This document shows, one piece after another, positions 43,298-56,236 of a DNA stretch of 64,000 bases. Location: assembly GCA_964529005.1 (NCBI GenBank), contig CAZGUH010000005.1, forward strand, positions 68,228 through 132,227, written 5' to 3'. A model generated the notes under the pieces. The model saw nothing but the letters and a program-made list of their open reading frames with translations. It had not been told where the DNA came from and did no database searches. Numbering within the stretch: position 1 is the stretch's first letter; the number at the start of each line of letters is the position of its first letter. The position numbers and the translations under genes were made by a program. This DNA comes from CAZGUH01 sp964529005. GTDB lineage: Bacteria; Actinomycetota; Acidimicrobiia; Acidimicrobiales; Ilumatobacteraceae.

Positions 43298-43834
43298 TCA
43301 GCCTCGGCGCAGAATTACCACGCCCGGGTAGCCAGACGACTGAATCCAGTCGGTCCCCACAAGGTCCCAACGTCGGTCCGACGCCGGGGGAGCCGAGACG
43401 ACCAGCAGTCCGCCGTCGGCCAGCAACGGACGGGCGATGCTCACGGTCTCGATCGGCGACGCGAAGCTTCGTGCCGTCACGACGTCCGCCCATCCGCTCC
43501 ACGCGCTGTCGTGTCCGAGAAGCGTGGCGTCGACTTGGCTGACGGTCACGCGGTCGTCGATCCCCAAGCGGCTGACGATGCGACGCAGGACGTCCGCTCT
43601 ACTCGCCCGCCGCTCCACGAGCCGGACGACGAGATCGGGGCGCCGCACCGCGATGACGACGCCGGGAAGTCCCCCACCCGATCCGAGATCGACCACATGG
43701 CGCGTCGCGGAGGGCAGGGGAGCGAGGAACTGTTCGCTGTGGCGCACCGCGCTCTCCAGCGAGCGCTCACCGATCGCACCCTGCCGAACGGCAAGGGCGA
43801 GCGCGGCGAGAAGGTCCGGGTCGGCGTCAGGCAT
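43298..43834 (-). CDS. rsmG: 16S rRNA (guanine527-N7)-methyltransferase RsmG, short form
   Basis: 178 residues; methylates 16S rRNA near the streptomycin site. The SAM motif VVDLGSGGGLPGVVIAVRRPDLVVRLVE and the following ASRADVLRRIVSRLGI are typical, as is WADVVTARSFASPIE. The usual length is about 205-240; the N-terminal segment with the conserved NLT region is missing, although a trace of the R/HxxxS segment remains (AVRHSEQFLAPLP). ATG 43834 lies within the jag 3' end (8-nt overlap), so no longer start fits. Confidence 0.88.
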   Translation of the reverse strand: MPDADPDLLAALALAVRQGAIGERSLESAVRHSEQFLAPLPSATRHVVDLGSGGGLPGVVIAVRRPDLVVRLVERRASRADVLRRIVSRLGIDDRVTVSQVDATLLGHDSAWSGWADVVTARSFASPIETVSIARPLLADGGLLVVSAPPASDRRWDLVGTDWIQSSGYPGVVILRRG

Positions 43835-44726
43835 CCGCCGGAGCGATGACGACACGCCGGAACGGGTCGTCTCCCTCCGACCGGGTGACGACCCGGCTGT
43901 CGTCCGTGAGGACGTCATGGATGACCTTGCGGTCGGCCGACGGCATCGGCTCGAGGGCACGGGCCGTGCCGGAGGCAACCACCTCGTCGGCGACGCGCGC
44001 GGCGAAGCGGCTGAGCGCTTCACGCCGGCGCTCGCGGTAGCCGGCCACGTCGACCCGCAGCCGCGTCTCGTGGTCACCGAGGCGGCGTTGGGCAGCGACA
44101 CGGGTCAGGTCCTGGATCGCCAGCAGCGTGCTGCCACGAGGCCCGACGAGGAGCCCGAGGTCGCTTCCGTCGACGGTCACCTCGATCTCGGCCCCGTCGG
44201 TCTGCACGGTGCTGGTCCCCGTGAGGCCGAACGCATCGACCAGCTGCTGAACGAACTTCTGCGCTTCGGCGCCCACCTGCTGTGCGTCCACCTGCTGCTC
44301 CTTTTGTTCGGACCCAGCTCGATCACTGGGACGCGGTCCTCGCCGGCTGCGGTTGTTGCTGGATCGCCGTTGCGACGACCGCTCGCCGGACGTCTCGGCG
44401 CCGTTGCCCGAAGCGGGCGGCGAAGCACTGTGCGACTCCCCGGCGGGCGTCTGCTCTGCGACCGCCACACTCGACGCGCCGTTGCCGCCGGTCGACTTAC
44501 GTCCGCGACGATCGCGTCGATCGATCTTCGGTCGGGGCCGCATCGGCCGCACCCGAGCCCGCACACGAGCGGTGCCGCGGACCCGGCCGAACAGGCCAGG
44601 GCGAGGCTCCTCCAAGATCTCGAACTCGGCGTCATCCTCGGCCACACCGAGCTGGTCCAGCGCGCGCTCTTTCGCCTCGTCCACCGAGCGTCCGGTGGTC
44701 TCCACCCATTCCATGTCGTGATCCAT
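43827..44726 (-). CDS. jag: RNA-binding protein Jag/KhpB (Jag_N, KH, R3H)
   Basis: 299 residues. The N-terminal Jag_N module is MEWVETTGRSVDEAKERALDQLGV, ending GLFGRVRGTARVRARV. A long Arg/Ser-rich linker follows, then a KH domain (DLGLLVGPRGSTLLAIQDLTR) and an R3H domain (REALSRFAARVADEV, RALEPMPSADRKVIHDVL). In other bacteria KhpB binds RNA and influences cell elongation and division. It is encoded between yidC and rsmG as in other actinobacteria. ATG 44726 or ATG 44714 are possible starts. Confidence 0.93.
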   Translation of the reverse strand: MDHDMEWVETTGRSVDEAKERALDQLGVAEDDAEFEILEEPRPGLFGRVRGTARVRARVRPMRPRPKIDRRDRRGRKSTGGNGASSVAVAEQTPAGESHSASPPASGNGAETSGERSSQRRSSNNRSRRGPRPSDRAGSEQKEQQVDAQQVGAEAQKFVQQLVDAFGLTGTSTVQTDGAEIEVTVDGSDLGLLVGPRGSTLLAIQDLTRVAAQRRLGDHETRLRVDVAGYRERRREALSRFAARVADEVVASGTARALEPMPSADRKVIHDVLTDDSRVVTRSEGDDPFRRVVIAPADA

Positions 44727-44758
44727 TCACCTCGGGCCGCGCGTGGCGCGGCCGTCTG

Positions 44759-45901
44759 TCAGTTCTTCTTCTTCGGACGGGCCGGCGACCCGCCGGGTCG
44801 GCCTGATCCCTGGGGACGCTGTACGCGCCCGGACGGCGTCGGTCGGTTCTTCGGCGGGGTAACTCGCTTGCTCGTCGTCGGCTGCGCCGCCGGCGCAGCC
44901 TTCGCCGCCGGCCCAGCCTTCGCCNNNNNNNNNNNNNNNNNNNNNNNNNNNNNNNNNNNNNNNNNNNNNNNNNNNNNNNNNNNNNNNNNNNNNNNNNNNN
45001 NNNNNNNNNNNNNNNNNNNNNNNNCAGCCTTCGCCGCCGGCCCAGCCTTCGCCTCCCGGGCAGCGGCGGCGTCGCGCTTGGCCTGCGCGAGGAGGCCACC
45101 GCCACCGCCGTCAGCCTTGGCCAGCTCCCGCGCCCGCTGGCTGGCAGCCTGTGCCTGCCGGCCGAGCGAGTGCTCACCCTTGTAGAAGCGGTGGGTGATG
45201 TACCACTGCTGGCCGATGCGGCACACGGTCTGCGTCATGTAGTAGATGACCAGACCGGTTGGGAAGAACAGCTGGATCGGCGCGAACGCCACCGGCAGGT
45301 ACTGCATCAGCTTCTGCTGGCCTGCCGACATCGTCGGGCTCATCGTCGCGCGGGCGGCGACCATGCGCTGCTGGAGGTAGTAGAGCCCGCCGAGCGCCAC
45401 CACCAGCAACACGTAGATGATGCCCACGCCGGGGCTGTCGCCGACGACCTCGGCGGGCGACTTGGCGAGGTCGAGCCCGAACGAGAGCATCTCGTCGCGT
45501 GGGTCGAGGCTGCGGAAGAGCTCACTCGTGTGAGAGAGGTAGCTCGGATCGAACGTGCCGTCCGCGCCCTTGTCGGTCAGCTTGTGCAGCACGCGGAACA
45601 TCACGATGAAGACCGGGATTTGGAGCACCATCGGCAAGCACGAGGCGAGCGGGTTCACCTTGTGCTCCTGATAGAGCTTCATCATCTCTTCGTTGAGCTT
45701 CTGCCGATCGCCTCGGTGCTGCTGCTGGAGGCGTCGCATCTCCGGCTGGAGCCGCTGCATCTCGAGCATGCCCTTGGTGCTCTTCAGGGTGAGTGGCAGC
45801 AGCAGCACCATCACGCTCACGGCGACGAGCGCGATCGCGAACCCGTAGCTGTGGGTGAGGGCGTAGTACTGGCTGATCAGCCAGGCGCCAGCTTGGAACA
45901 C
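44759..45901 (-). CDS. yidC: Membrane protein insertase YidC (interrupted by assembly gap)
   Basis: Inserts proteins into the cytoplasmic membrane. The five-helix YidC/Oxa1 core is present: GFAIALVAVSVMVLLLPLTLK, QQQHRGDRQKLNEEMMKLYQEHKVNPLASCLPMVLQIPVFI (read in pieces), GVGIIYVLLVVALGGLYYLQQ, and LPVAFAPIQLFFPTGLVIYYMTQTV. The cytoplasmic C-terminus is a long basic tail with an Ala-Lys-Ala-Gly-Pro-Ala repeat, broken by 100 Ns, and ends GGSPARPKKKN. True length is therefore unknown. GTG 45901 is used. Confidence 0.93.
   Translation of the reverse strand: MFQAGAWLISQYYALTHSYGFAIALVAVSVMVLLLPLTLKSTKGMLEMQRLQPEMRRLQQQHRGDRQKLNEEMMKLYQEHKVNPLASCLPMVLQIPVFIVMFRVLHKLTDKGADGTFDPSYLSHTSELFRSLDPRDEMLSFGLDLAKSPAEVVGDSPGVGIIYVLLVVALGGLYYLQQRMVAARATMSPTMSAGQQKLMQYLPVAFAPIQLFFPTGLVIYYMTQTVCRIGQQWYITHRFYKGEHSLGRQAQAASQRARELAKADGGGGGLLAQAKRDAAAAREAKAGPAAKAXXXXXXXXXXXXXXXXXXXXXXXXXXXXXXXXXXAKAGPAAKAAPAAQPTTSKRVTPPKNRPTPSGRVQRPQGSGRPGGSPARPKKKN
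44925..45024. other. Assembly gap of 100 Ns in the yidC C-terminal repeat
   Basis: Exactly 100 Ns, the usual placeholder for a gap of unknown size. Both flanks carry the same repeat (CAGCCTTCGCCGCCGGCC then CAGCCTTCGCC), so a tandem array coding Ala/Lys/Gly/Pro was probably collapsed or unresolved. Confidence 0.97.
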
Positions 45902-45907
45902 GGCGAA

Positions 45908-46105
45908 TCACACGCCTTTCTCGGGAACCGGGTCGAACCCGGACGGACCGAAGGGTCGGCAGCGCGCCAGACGCCGCACCGTCAGCCACAGGCCGCGCAC
46001 GGCGCCGTGCTCGGTGAGGGCGTCGATGGCGTATTCGCTGCACGACGGGAAGAAGCGACAGGGGGAGGGCAGGCCGGCGCCGTCGCGCTGGTACCACGCG
46101 ATCAT
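45908..46105 (-). CDS. yidD: Membrane protein insertion efficiency factor YidD
   Basis: About 65 residues. The family signature is clear: MIAWYQRDGAGLPSPCRFFPSCSEYAIDALTEHGAVRG, ending ARCRPFGPSGFDPVPEKGV (read in pieces), with Cys in PCRFFPSCSEYA. ATG 46105 is chosen. Relatives start a few residues earlier (LIALIRFYQ-like); here that Leu is a CTG (46114) overlapping the rnpA stop, so a CTG start is possible. Located between rnpA and yidC as usual. Confidence 0.9.
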   Translation of the reverse strand: MIAWYQRDGAGLPSPCRFFPSCSEYAIDALTEHGAVRGLWLTVRRLARCRPFGPSGFDPVPEKGV

Positions 46106-46110
46106 CGCGA

Positions 46111-46473
46111 TCAGCCGCCGCTGGAGCGGGGTGAGGTGGTCGAGGTCGACATCGCTCGGACGCGTGCGATCAACGCATCCACATCGAACTGGAGTTCGGT
46201 ATACGACCGTGCGGCGGCGACGGGCTGCGCGCCGATCAGGTAGGCCCCGGGAGGCAGGTCGGATGCACGCGCCGCGAGCAGTTCGCGCAACCGCCGGCGC
46301 AACCGGTTCCGCACGACCGCCGTCCCGATGGCGCGGCCGATCGCGTAGGCCACCCGTGGCGGCGAATCGGATGGATCGTGGACGAACGTGCACCAGAGAA
46401 CTCCGGCCCGGGTTCGGCGCCCCTCTCGCAGCAGGCGAGCGAACGCCCGGTGTCCCCGGACTCGACCGATCAA
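46111..46473 (-). CDS. rnpA: Ribonuclease P protein component
   Basis: 120-residue protein subunit of RNase P that matures tRNA 5' ends. The RNR motif is VVRNRLRRRLRELLAA. The N-terminal part GRVRGHRAFARLLREGRRTRAG and RVAYAIGRAIGTAVVRNR are typical. The start is TTG 46473, overlapping the rpmH stop (TTGA). The C-terminus has an extra Ser/Thr tail. Confidence 0.95.
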   Translation of the reverse strand: MIGRVRGHRAFARLLREGRRTRAGVLWCTFVHDPSDSPPRVAYAIGRAIGTAVVRNRLRRRLRELLAARASDLPPGAYLIGAQPVAAARSYTELQFDVDALIARVRAMSTSTTSPRSSGG

Positions 46474-46604
46474 GCGGAGAGGCGCTTACGGCCCTTGGCG
46501 CGACGAGCCTTGAGGATGGCGCGCCCGGCGCGCGTGCTCATCCGCGCCCGGAACCCATGCTTGCGGGCACGGCGACGCTCGTTCGGTTGAAAGGTGCGCT
46601 TCAC
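46470..46604 (-). CDS. rpmH: 50S ribosomal protein L34
   Basis: 44 residues, MKRTFQPNERRRARKHGF then RARMSTRAGRAILKARRAKG, the invariant L34 pattern. GTG 46604 is preceded by GAGGAGG. First gene of the leftward rpmH-rnpA-yidD-yidC-jag-rsmG run. Confidence 0.97.
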   Translation of the reverse strand: MKRTFQPNERRRARKHGFRARMSTRAGRAILKARRAKGRKRLSA

Positions 46605-46921
46605 GCGATCCTCCTCGAGGCCCGGGGGGCCATGCACAGACGTGGGGCGCACGACGTCGCGACAGCGCGATGCCCGCGGCACGGCCGCGATGCGCCAACC
46701 GGGACAGGCTACGGCGCTGCTGGGGGCGAGGCAACCGACGCGGGGGATCGCCGTCGGCCACGCCGCACGGAGACATGCACGTCCCGTCCCAGGGCTCGTG
46801 AACGGGGCCGAAACGGCCGGTGCTAGCGTGTCCGATTTGGCGTCGGACTCGCCCGGCTCCGTTGTCCACATCGTGTGGATAATTTTGTGGACGATTGAGT
46901 GTCGCACGATCGGAGGTGCAG
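46605..46921. promoter_or_regulatory. rpmH-dnaA intergenic region with DnaA boxes
   Basis: This 317-bp region holds the divergent rpmH and dnaA promoters and no gene. A TAGCGT hexamer (46824-46829) is a candidate dnaA -10. Three DnaA boxes lie close to dnaA: TTGTCCACA (46862-46870), TGTGGATAA (46874-46882, complement of TTATCCACA) and TGTGGACGA (46886-46894). They suggest dnaA autoregulation and part of the origin. Confidence 0.8.
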
Positions 46922-48319
46922 GTGAGCGACCACGAACAGGTGTGGACAGCGGTCGCCGAGCTCCTTCGTGCACAGGTGTCACAGGCGGTGTGGTTCGCCA
47001 CCTTCAACGACGTGTTCGCCCTCGAGAGCGACCCCTCGACGCTGCGTGTCAGCGCCCCCAACACCCACGTGCGCGACCGCATCCTCAGCCGGTATCTGCC
47101 CCTGGTGCGCGACGCCCTGACGGAGATCGGCGCCGGCCATCGCCAGCTGCTGGTCGAGGTGCAGCCACTCGAGGCTGCGGTCGACGATCTCGTCGAAACA
47201 TGGCGCGCCGACGACGGAGTCGCCGGCGCCGACGACGGCACGGCGACGGCAAGCGGGCCCGCCGCCGGGCGGTCGGCCGATCCGATGATCGACACCGCGG
47301 GGCTCAACCCGCGCTACACGTTCGAGACGTTCGTCAAGGGGCAGTCGAACCAGTTCGCTCTCGCGGCCTCGCTGCGCGTCGCCGAGACACCCGGGCGCTC
47401 GTACAACCCGCTGTTCATCTACGGCTCGGCAGGGTTGGGCAAGACCCACCTGCTGCATGCCATCGGGCACTACGTGCACCAGAACTACCAACACGACGTC
47501 GTGCGCTACGTCTCCACCGAGACGTTCCTCAACGAGTACGTCGACGCCATCCGTACCAACACCACGGCGAACTTCAAGCGTCGCTATCGCGACATCGACG
47601 TCCTGCTCATCGACGACATCCAGTTCATGGAAGGGAAGGAAGGGCTCCAGGAGGAGTTCTTCCACACGTTCAACTCGCTGCACGGCGCGAACAAGCAGAT
47701 CGTCATCTCCAGCGACCGCATGCCCGATGCGATCCCGACGTTGGAGGAGCGCCTGCGCGGCCGCTTCAAGTGGGGCCTGATCACCGACGTGCAGCCGCCG
47801 GACATGGAGACCCGTCTGGCGATCCTGCGCAACAAGGCCGAGCGCGACCACAGCCCGCTGCCCGGCGAGACGCTGGAGTTCATCGCTACCCACATCACCA
47901 CGAACATCCGCGAACTCGAGGGCGCGCTGATCCGTGTCACCGCGTACGCCAGCTTGAACCACGTGCCGATCACCACGCACCTCGCCGAGCAGCTGCTGGG
48001 CGACCTGCTGTCCGACAGCACGCCCAAGGCCCGCACCGACGAAGAGTTGCTCGGCGAGATCGCCATCATCCTCGGCTACAGCGTGGAGGCCCTGCGCGGC
48101 AAGAGCCGGCAGCGGCCTCTGGTCACCGGCCGGCAGATGGCGATGTACGTGTTCCGTGAGCTCACCGACTTGAGCTATCCGGCGATCGCCCGGCTCTTCG
48201 GCGGCCGTGACCACACGACCGTCATCCATGCCGTCGAGAAGATCCAGCGCTTGATGAAAGAGCGCAAGCAGATCTACGACCAGGTGACCGACCTGATCCA
48301 ACGACTGAAGATGGCGTGA
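46922..48319 (+). CDS. dnaA: Chromosomal replication initiator DnaA
   Basis: 465-residue AAA+ initiator. Domain I starts VWTAVAELLRAQVSQAVWF; a short acidic domain II follows (about residues 90-125). Domain III begins NPRYTFETFVKGQSNQFAL, with Walker A YGSAGLGKTHLLHAIG and Walker B DVLLIDDIQFMEGKE. Domain IV carries the DNA-binding signature LFGGRDHTTVIHAVEKI. GTG 46922 has GGAGGT 5 nt upstream. The gene orientation flips here relative to rpmH-parB, marking the origin. Confidence 0.98.
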   Translation: MSDHEQVWTAVAELLRAQVSQAVWFATFNDVFALESDPSTLRVSAPNTHVRDRILSRYLPLVRDALTEIGAGHRQLLVEVQPLEAAVDDLVETWRADDGVAGADDGTATASGPAAGRSADPMIDTAGLNPRYTFETFVKGQSNQFALAASLRVAETPGRSYNPLFIYGSAGLGKTHLLHAIGHYVHQNYQHDVVRYVSTETFLNEYVDAIRTNTTANFKRRYRDIDVLLIDDIQFMEGKEGLQEEFFHTFNSLHGANKQIVISSDRMPDAIPTLEERLRGRFKWGLITDVQPPDMETRLAILRNKAERDHSPLPGETLEFIATHITTNIRELEGALIRVTAYASLNHVPITTHLAEQLLGDLLSDSTPKARTDEELLGEIAIILGYSVEALRGKSRQRPLVTGRQMAMYVFRELTDLSYPAIARLFGGRDHTTVIHAVEKIQRLMKERKQIYDQVTDLIQRLKMA

Positions 48320-48581
48320 TGGGACGGGAAGGGCGCACGAGGGCACAAGGCTGCCCACATGCGGGTGTGGACGGCGGTGTTCACAACGCGGCCCGGGCCG
48401 TGGACGAGCGCACGTTGTCCACCGAACGACACCGGCGCCATTCGACGCGCGGTGGATCACGCCGGCACCACTGTGGACGCCGTCGTCGGCTCTACGCTGC
48501 GCAGACACGCGTTCTCCCCAATCCACAGCGCCTATTACCGCTATTACCTCTTCATCACCATCTGATGGGAAAGGTCGCACC
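48320..48581. other. Candidate oriC between dnaA and dnaN
   Basis: This 262-bp gap contains several DnaA-box-like 9-mers in both orientations: TGTGGACGG (48366), TTGTCCACC (48415), TGTGGACGC (48472) and CAATCCACA (48519). An AT-richer stretch follows with two direct copies of CTATTACC (48532 and 48541), a candidate unwinding element next to the dnaN start. In actinobacteria oriC usually lies in this interval. Confidence 0.8.
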
Positions 48582-49676
48582 GTGAAGTTCCGCTGCGAGC
48601 GTGAAGTCCTCGCCGATGCTCTCGCCACGGCCGGTCGTGCCGCCTCGGGGCGCAGTGGCGCTCTTCCCGTGTTGTCCGGCGTTCGACTCGAACTGAGTGG
48701 CGACAAGCTCACCGTCACCGGCAGCGATCTCGAGCTCACGATTCAGCTCGACGTCGCCGTCGGCGGCGAAGACGACGGAGCGATCGTTCTCCCCGCACGG
48801 CTGGCTGCCGACATCGTGCGCTCGCTCGCTCCAGGCAAAGTCGACGTGGCCGCCGCGGGCGACGACGTCACGATCAGCAGCGGGCGGTCGCAGTTCAGCG
48901 TTCGGCCGTTGTCGATCGACGACTATCCACGGCTGGTCACCAACACGTCGAGCGCCGTCACCTTGCCGGCGGCCGAGGTCGGAGAGGCGTTGCGCCAGGT
49001 GGTGCGAGCGGCGAGCACCGATGAGGCCCGACCGATCCTCACCGGCGTGCTGCTCGCCGCCGAACAGGATGGGCTGCGGATGGTGGCGACCGACTCCTAC
49101 CGGCTCGCCGTGCGGGACCTGCCGGGCACCAGCGTGCTCGGCGCCGACCAGAAGGTGCTCATCCCCAGCCGCGCGTTGAGCGAGCTCCAGCGCCTTCTCG
49201 GCGGCGAAGGCGAGCTCGCAGTGCGCCTCGGAGAGCGCGACGCCACGTTCGAGGTCGGCGGCACGCGGCTCACCACCCGCCTGATCGAAGGCGAGTTCCC
49301 GAACTACCGGCAGCTGATCCCGAGCAGCTACCCGAACGTCCTCACGGTGGGCCGCGAGGCGCTGCTCGAAGCGGTGCGCCGGGTCAAGATCCTGGCGCGC
49401 GACGCCACGCCGGTACGCCTCCAGATGCTCTCCGACAGCGTCCGCCTGACCGCGATCACGCAGGACGTGGGCAACGCGGTCGAGGAGATCGACGCCAAGC
49501 TCGAGGGATCCGAGCTCACCGTGGCGTTCAACCCGGATTACCTCGCCGCCGGCGTCGAGGCGGCCGCTGCGGACGAGGTCACGTTGTCGACCCTCGATGC
49601 GCTCAAGCCGGCGGTCGTGCGCGGGGTCGATCGCCCGGATTACCTCTACCTGCTGATGCCGGTGCGCGTGCCGTGA
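48582..49676 (+). CDS. dnaN: DNA polymerase III beta subunit (sliding clamp)
   Basis: 364-residue processivity clamp. It starts MKFRCEREVLADALATAGRAAS and shows the three-domain clamp pattern: GVRLELSGDKLTVTGSDLEL, RPILTGVLLAAEQDGLRMVATDSYRLAVRDL (in pieces), and LEGSELTVAFNPDYLAAGVEA. The C-terminus YLYLLMPVRVP forms part of the partner-binding pocket. The start is GTG 48582 with GGGAAAGG upstream. Confidence 0.97.
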   Translation: MKFRCEREVLADALATAGRAASGRSGALPVLSGVRLELSGDKLTVTGSDLELTIQLDVAVGGEDDGAIVLPARLAADIVRSLAPGKVDVAAAGDDVTISSGRSQFSVRPLSIDDYPRLVTNTSSAVTLPAAEVGEALRQVVRAASTDEARPILTGVLLAAEQDGLRMVATDSYRLAVRDLPGTSVLGADQKVLIPSRALSELQRLLGGEGELAVRLGERDATFEVGGTRLTTRLIEGEFPNYRQLIPSSYPNVLTVGREALLEAVRRVKILARDATPVRLQMLSDSVRLTAITQDVGNAVEEIDAKLEGSELTVAFNPDYLAAGVEAAAADEVTLSTLDALKPAVVRGVDRPDYLYLLMPVRVP

Positions 49677-49701
49677 GGCCGGCGCTCGCGCGTCTCGACT
49701 G

Positions 49702-50778
49702 ATGCACGTCGCCCGCATCGAGCTCGTCGATTTCCGCAACTACCGCAACGCCACCTTCGACCTCTCCGACGGCGTCACCGCCATCGTCGGGGCCAACGGC
49801 CAAGGCAAGACGAACCTCGTCGAGGCGCTGTCGTATCTGGCCACGCTGGACAGCTTCCGCGACGCGCCGAGCGATGCGCTCGTGCGATCGGGCAGCGACA
49901 CGGCGATCGTGCGCGCCGTCGTCGTGCACGAGGACGGTCGCGAGATCACCGTCGAAGCGGAGATCCAGCGCACGGGACGCAATCGTGTGCAGATCAACAA
50001 GCAGCGGCTGGCGCGGACGCGCGAGCTGCTGGGCGTCGTCCGAGTGACCGTGTTCTCGCCGGACGATCTCGAGCTGGTGAAGGCTGGCCCCGCGGGTCGA
50101 CGGCGGTTCATGGACGCGGCGCTGGTCGCGCTGGCGCTGAAGAACGATCGGCTGCGACTCGACCTGGAACGGGTGCTGAAGCAGCGCAACACGCTGCTGA
50201 AGCAGGCAGGAGGCCGGCTTTCGGACGAGATCGGCACGACGCTCGACGTGTGGGACGCGCAGCTCGCCGAAGTGGGCGAGCAGCTCGGACGGGCACGCGC
50301 CGCGTTCGTGGCGCGGTTGTCGCCGTTGTTGCAGGCGGCGTACGAGCAATTGGCCGGCGCCGCAACCGCAGTGGAGGCGGTGTACGAACCGGCGTGGCGC
50401 CAGCGTGGGCTGGCGGCCGCGCTGGCGGCGGCCCGCGTCGACGACGTGCGGCGCGGCGTGTCGACGGTCGGACCGCACCGCGACGAGCTCGACCTGTCGA
50501 TCAACGCGATGCCGGCGCGCACCCACGCGTCGCAGGGCGAGCAGCGGACGCTCGCGCTCGCTCTGCGCTTGGCCGCCCACCGGCTGGTCACAGAGCGCAC
50601 CGAGATGTCTCCGGTGCTGGTGTTGGACGACGTGCTGAGCGAGCTCGACCCGTCGCGATGCGCAGCGCTGCTGGCGAACCTTCCGCCCGGGCAAGTGTTG
50701 ATCACCACCGCTGGGCGTCTGCCCGACGCGGCTCATCCGGATCACGTCGTACGCATCCGCGCCGACGTGATGAACTGA
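49702..50778 (+). CDS. recF: DNA replication/repair protein RecF
   Basis: 358-residue SMC-like ATPase that helps load RecA at gaps. It starts MHVARIELVDFRNYRNATFD; Walker A is GANGQGKTNLVEALSYLAT; ABC signature region SQGEQRTLALALRLA; Walker B PVLVLDDVLSELDPSR. Followed 4 bp later by dciA. Confidence 0.96.
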   Translation: MHVARIELVDFRNYRNATFDLSDGVTAIVGANGQGKTNLVEALSYLATLDSFRDAPSDALVRSGSDTAIVRAVVVHEDGREITVEAEIQRTGRNRVQINKQRLARTRELLGVVRVTVFSPDDLELVKAGPAGRRRFMDAALVALALKNDRLRLDLERVLKQRNTLLKQAGGRLSDEIGTTLDVWDAQLAEVGEQLGRARAAFVARLSPLLQAAYEQLAGAATAVEAVYEPAWRQRGLAAALAAARVDDVRRGVSTVGPHRDELDLSINAMPARTHASQGEQRTLALALRLAAHRLVTERTEMSPVLVLDDVLSELDPSRCAALLANLPPGQVLITTAGRLPDAAHPDHVVRIRADVMN

Positions 50779-50782
50779 GGCG

Positions 50783-51079
50783 ATGGAGCGCGAGCCGAGA
50801 TCGATCGGCGACGGCCTCGACGGGCTGATGCGGTCCTTGCGCGGCTCCAGCCGCGCCTCGGTCGGGGGGGTTTTCGGACGCTGGGCCGACGCCGTAGGCC
50901 CCACCGTCGCCGCGCACGCGGCGCCGCGCAAGCTCGACGGAACGCACCTCGTCGTGGAGGTCGACGAACCGGGGTGGGCGACCCAGCTGCGGTTCCTCGA
51001 CGCCGACATCAAGCGACGCCTGTCGGCGGTCGCAGGGGTCACGGTCGAGACCATCGAGGTCCGCGTCCGCCGGTCCTGA
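50783..51079 (+). CDS. dciA: DUF721 protein, DciA-type helicase operator
   Basis: 98 residues. The DUF721 core is VFGRWADAVGPTVAAHAAPRKLDGTHLVVEVDEPGWATQLRFLDADIKRRL (read in pieces), the KH-like domain of DciA, which helps load DnaB where no DnaC or DnaI exists. Mycobacterial Rv0004 has the same place between recF and gyrB. The N-terminal extension is short (about 25 residues). No dnaC-like gene is seen in the window, consistent with DciA serving dnaB at 17757. Confidence 0.88.
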   Translation: MEREPRSIGDGLDGLMRSLRGSSRASVGGVFGRWADAVGPTVAAHAAPRKLDGTHLVVEVDEPGWATQLRFLDADIKRRLSAVAGVTVETIEVRVRRS

Positions 51080-51114
51080 GGTGCTGATCGCGGGGGTCTG
51101 CGACACCCCGTTGG

Positions 51115-51120
51115 TAGGCT
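51115..51120 (+). promoter_or_regulatory. -10 hexamer TAGGCT, candidate gyrB promoter
   Basis: The only TAGGCT-type hexamer in the 216-bp dciA-gyrB gap. It implies a leader of roughly 170 nt before gyrB. DNA gyrase genes are often supercoiling-controlled; no sequence proof here. Confidence 0.35.
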
Positions 51121-51295
51121 GGAGGCATCGTGATCCGGGCTTTCCGAGCGTGTCCACGCCTGCCCCGCTGCCGATCTGCGGGGCCACAACGCGGGCTCGC
51201 TGTACCCCATCCGGCATCCGCTGTCGCCACCGGGCCAGTACCCCAGACCACGCCGACTGTGTTCATGGTTCCCCTCCCGATGTCCCGAGGTATGT

Positions 51296-53251
<1,956 letters not shown>

Positions 53252-53269
53252 TGACCACAGGACACTTCG

Positions 53270-55756
<2,487 letters not shown>

Positions 55757-55864
55757 CGGGCTGTCGCCGACGAACCGACTCTCGCACGTGCCGGCCGCAG
55801 TCGCGGCCGGGGCGATGTGCTCGTGGCTCGGCCACCGACCGATGTCGTCGTTCGGAGGTGCGCC

Positions 55865-56236
55865 GTGCGCCGAGGAGACGATGCAGGCAGTGCGTCGTCG
55901 TTGGCGCTCGTCGTCGTCGCCGTCGCCGTGATGGTCGCCGTCACCGCTGGACACGCGGGACGGGTCCTCGTCGATCGCCAACGGGCGCAAGCCGCCGCGG
56001 ACGCGACCGCGCTCGCCGTCGCGCACGGAGGGGCAGCGCGTGCCGCCGAGATCGCCTCGGCGAACGGCGCGCAGCTCGTGGACGTCTCCGTCACGGGCGG
56101 GGGAGCAGCGGTGTCGGTCACCGTGCGCGTCGGCTCAGCCGTCGCGTCGGCACGCGCGCAGGGGGCGGTTCCGCCCCCGGTGATGGGCAGGGCGCGGGCA
56201 TCTCCGAGACCTGGTTCTCTACACTCGTCCCGGTGA
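55865..56236 (+). CDS. TadE/TadG-like pseudopilin-type protein
   Basis: 123 residues. A basic start (VRRGDDAGSASS) is followed by one hydrophobic segment (LALVVVAVAVMVAVTAGHAG) and the pattern VLVDRQRAQAAADATALAVAHG, which is typical of TadE/TadG-like and Rv3654c-type proteins with a pilin-like helix. The C-terminal third is low complexity. GTG 55865 has GGAGG 7 nt upstream. Its stop overlaps the next GTG (GTGA). No other pilus gene is nearby, so the role is open. Confidence 0.65.
   Translation: MRRGDDAGSASSLALVVVAVAVMVAVTAGHAGRVLVDRQRAQAAADATALAVAHGGAARAAEIASANGAQLVDVSVTGGGAAVSVTVRVGSAVASARAQGAVPPPVMGRARASPRPGSLHSSR

Noticed and set aside
44759..45901. Frameshift or pseudogene in yidC
   Set aside because: The frame is the same on both sides of the N-run and the insertase core lies entirely outside the gap. 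The problem is assembly, not gene decay.
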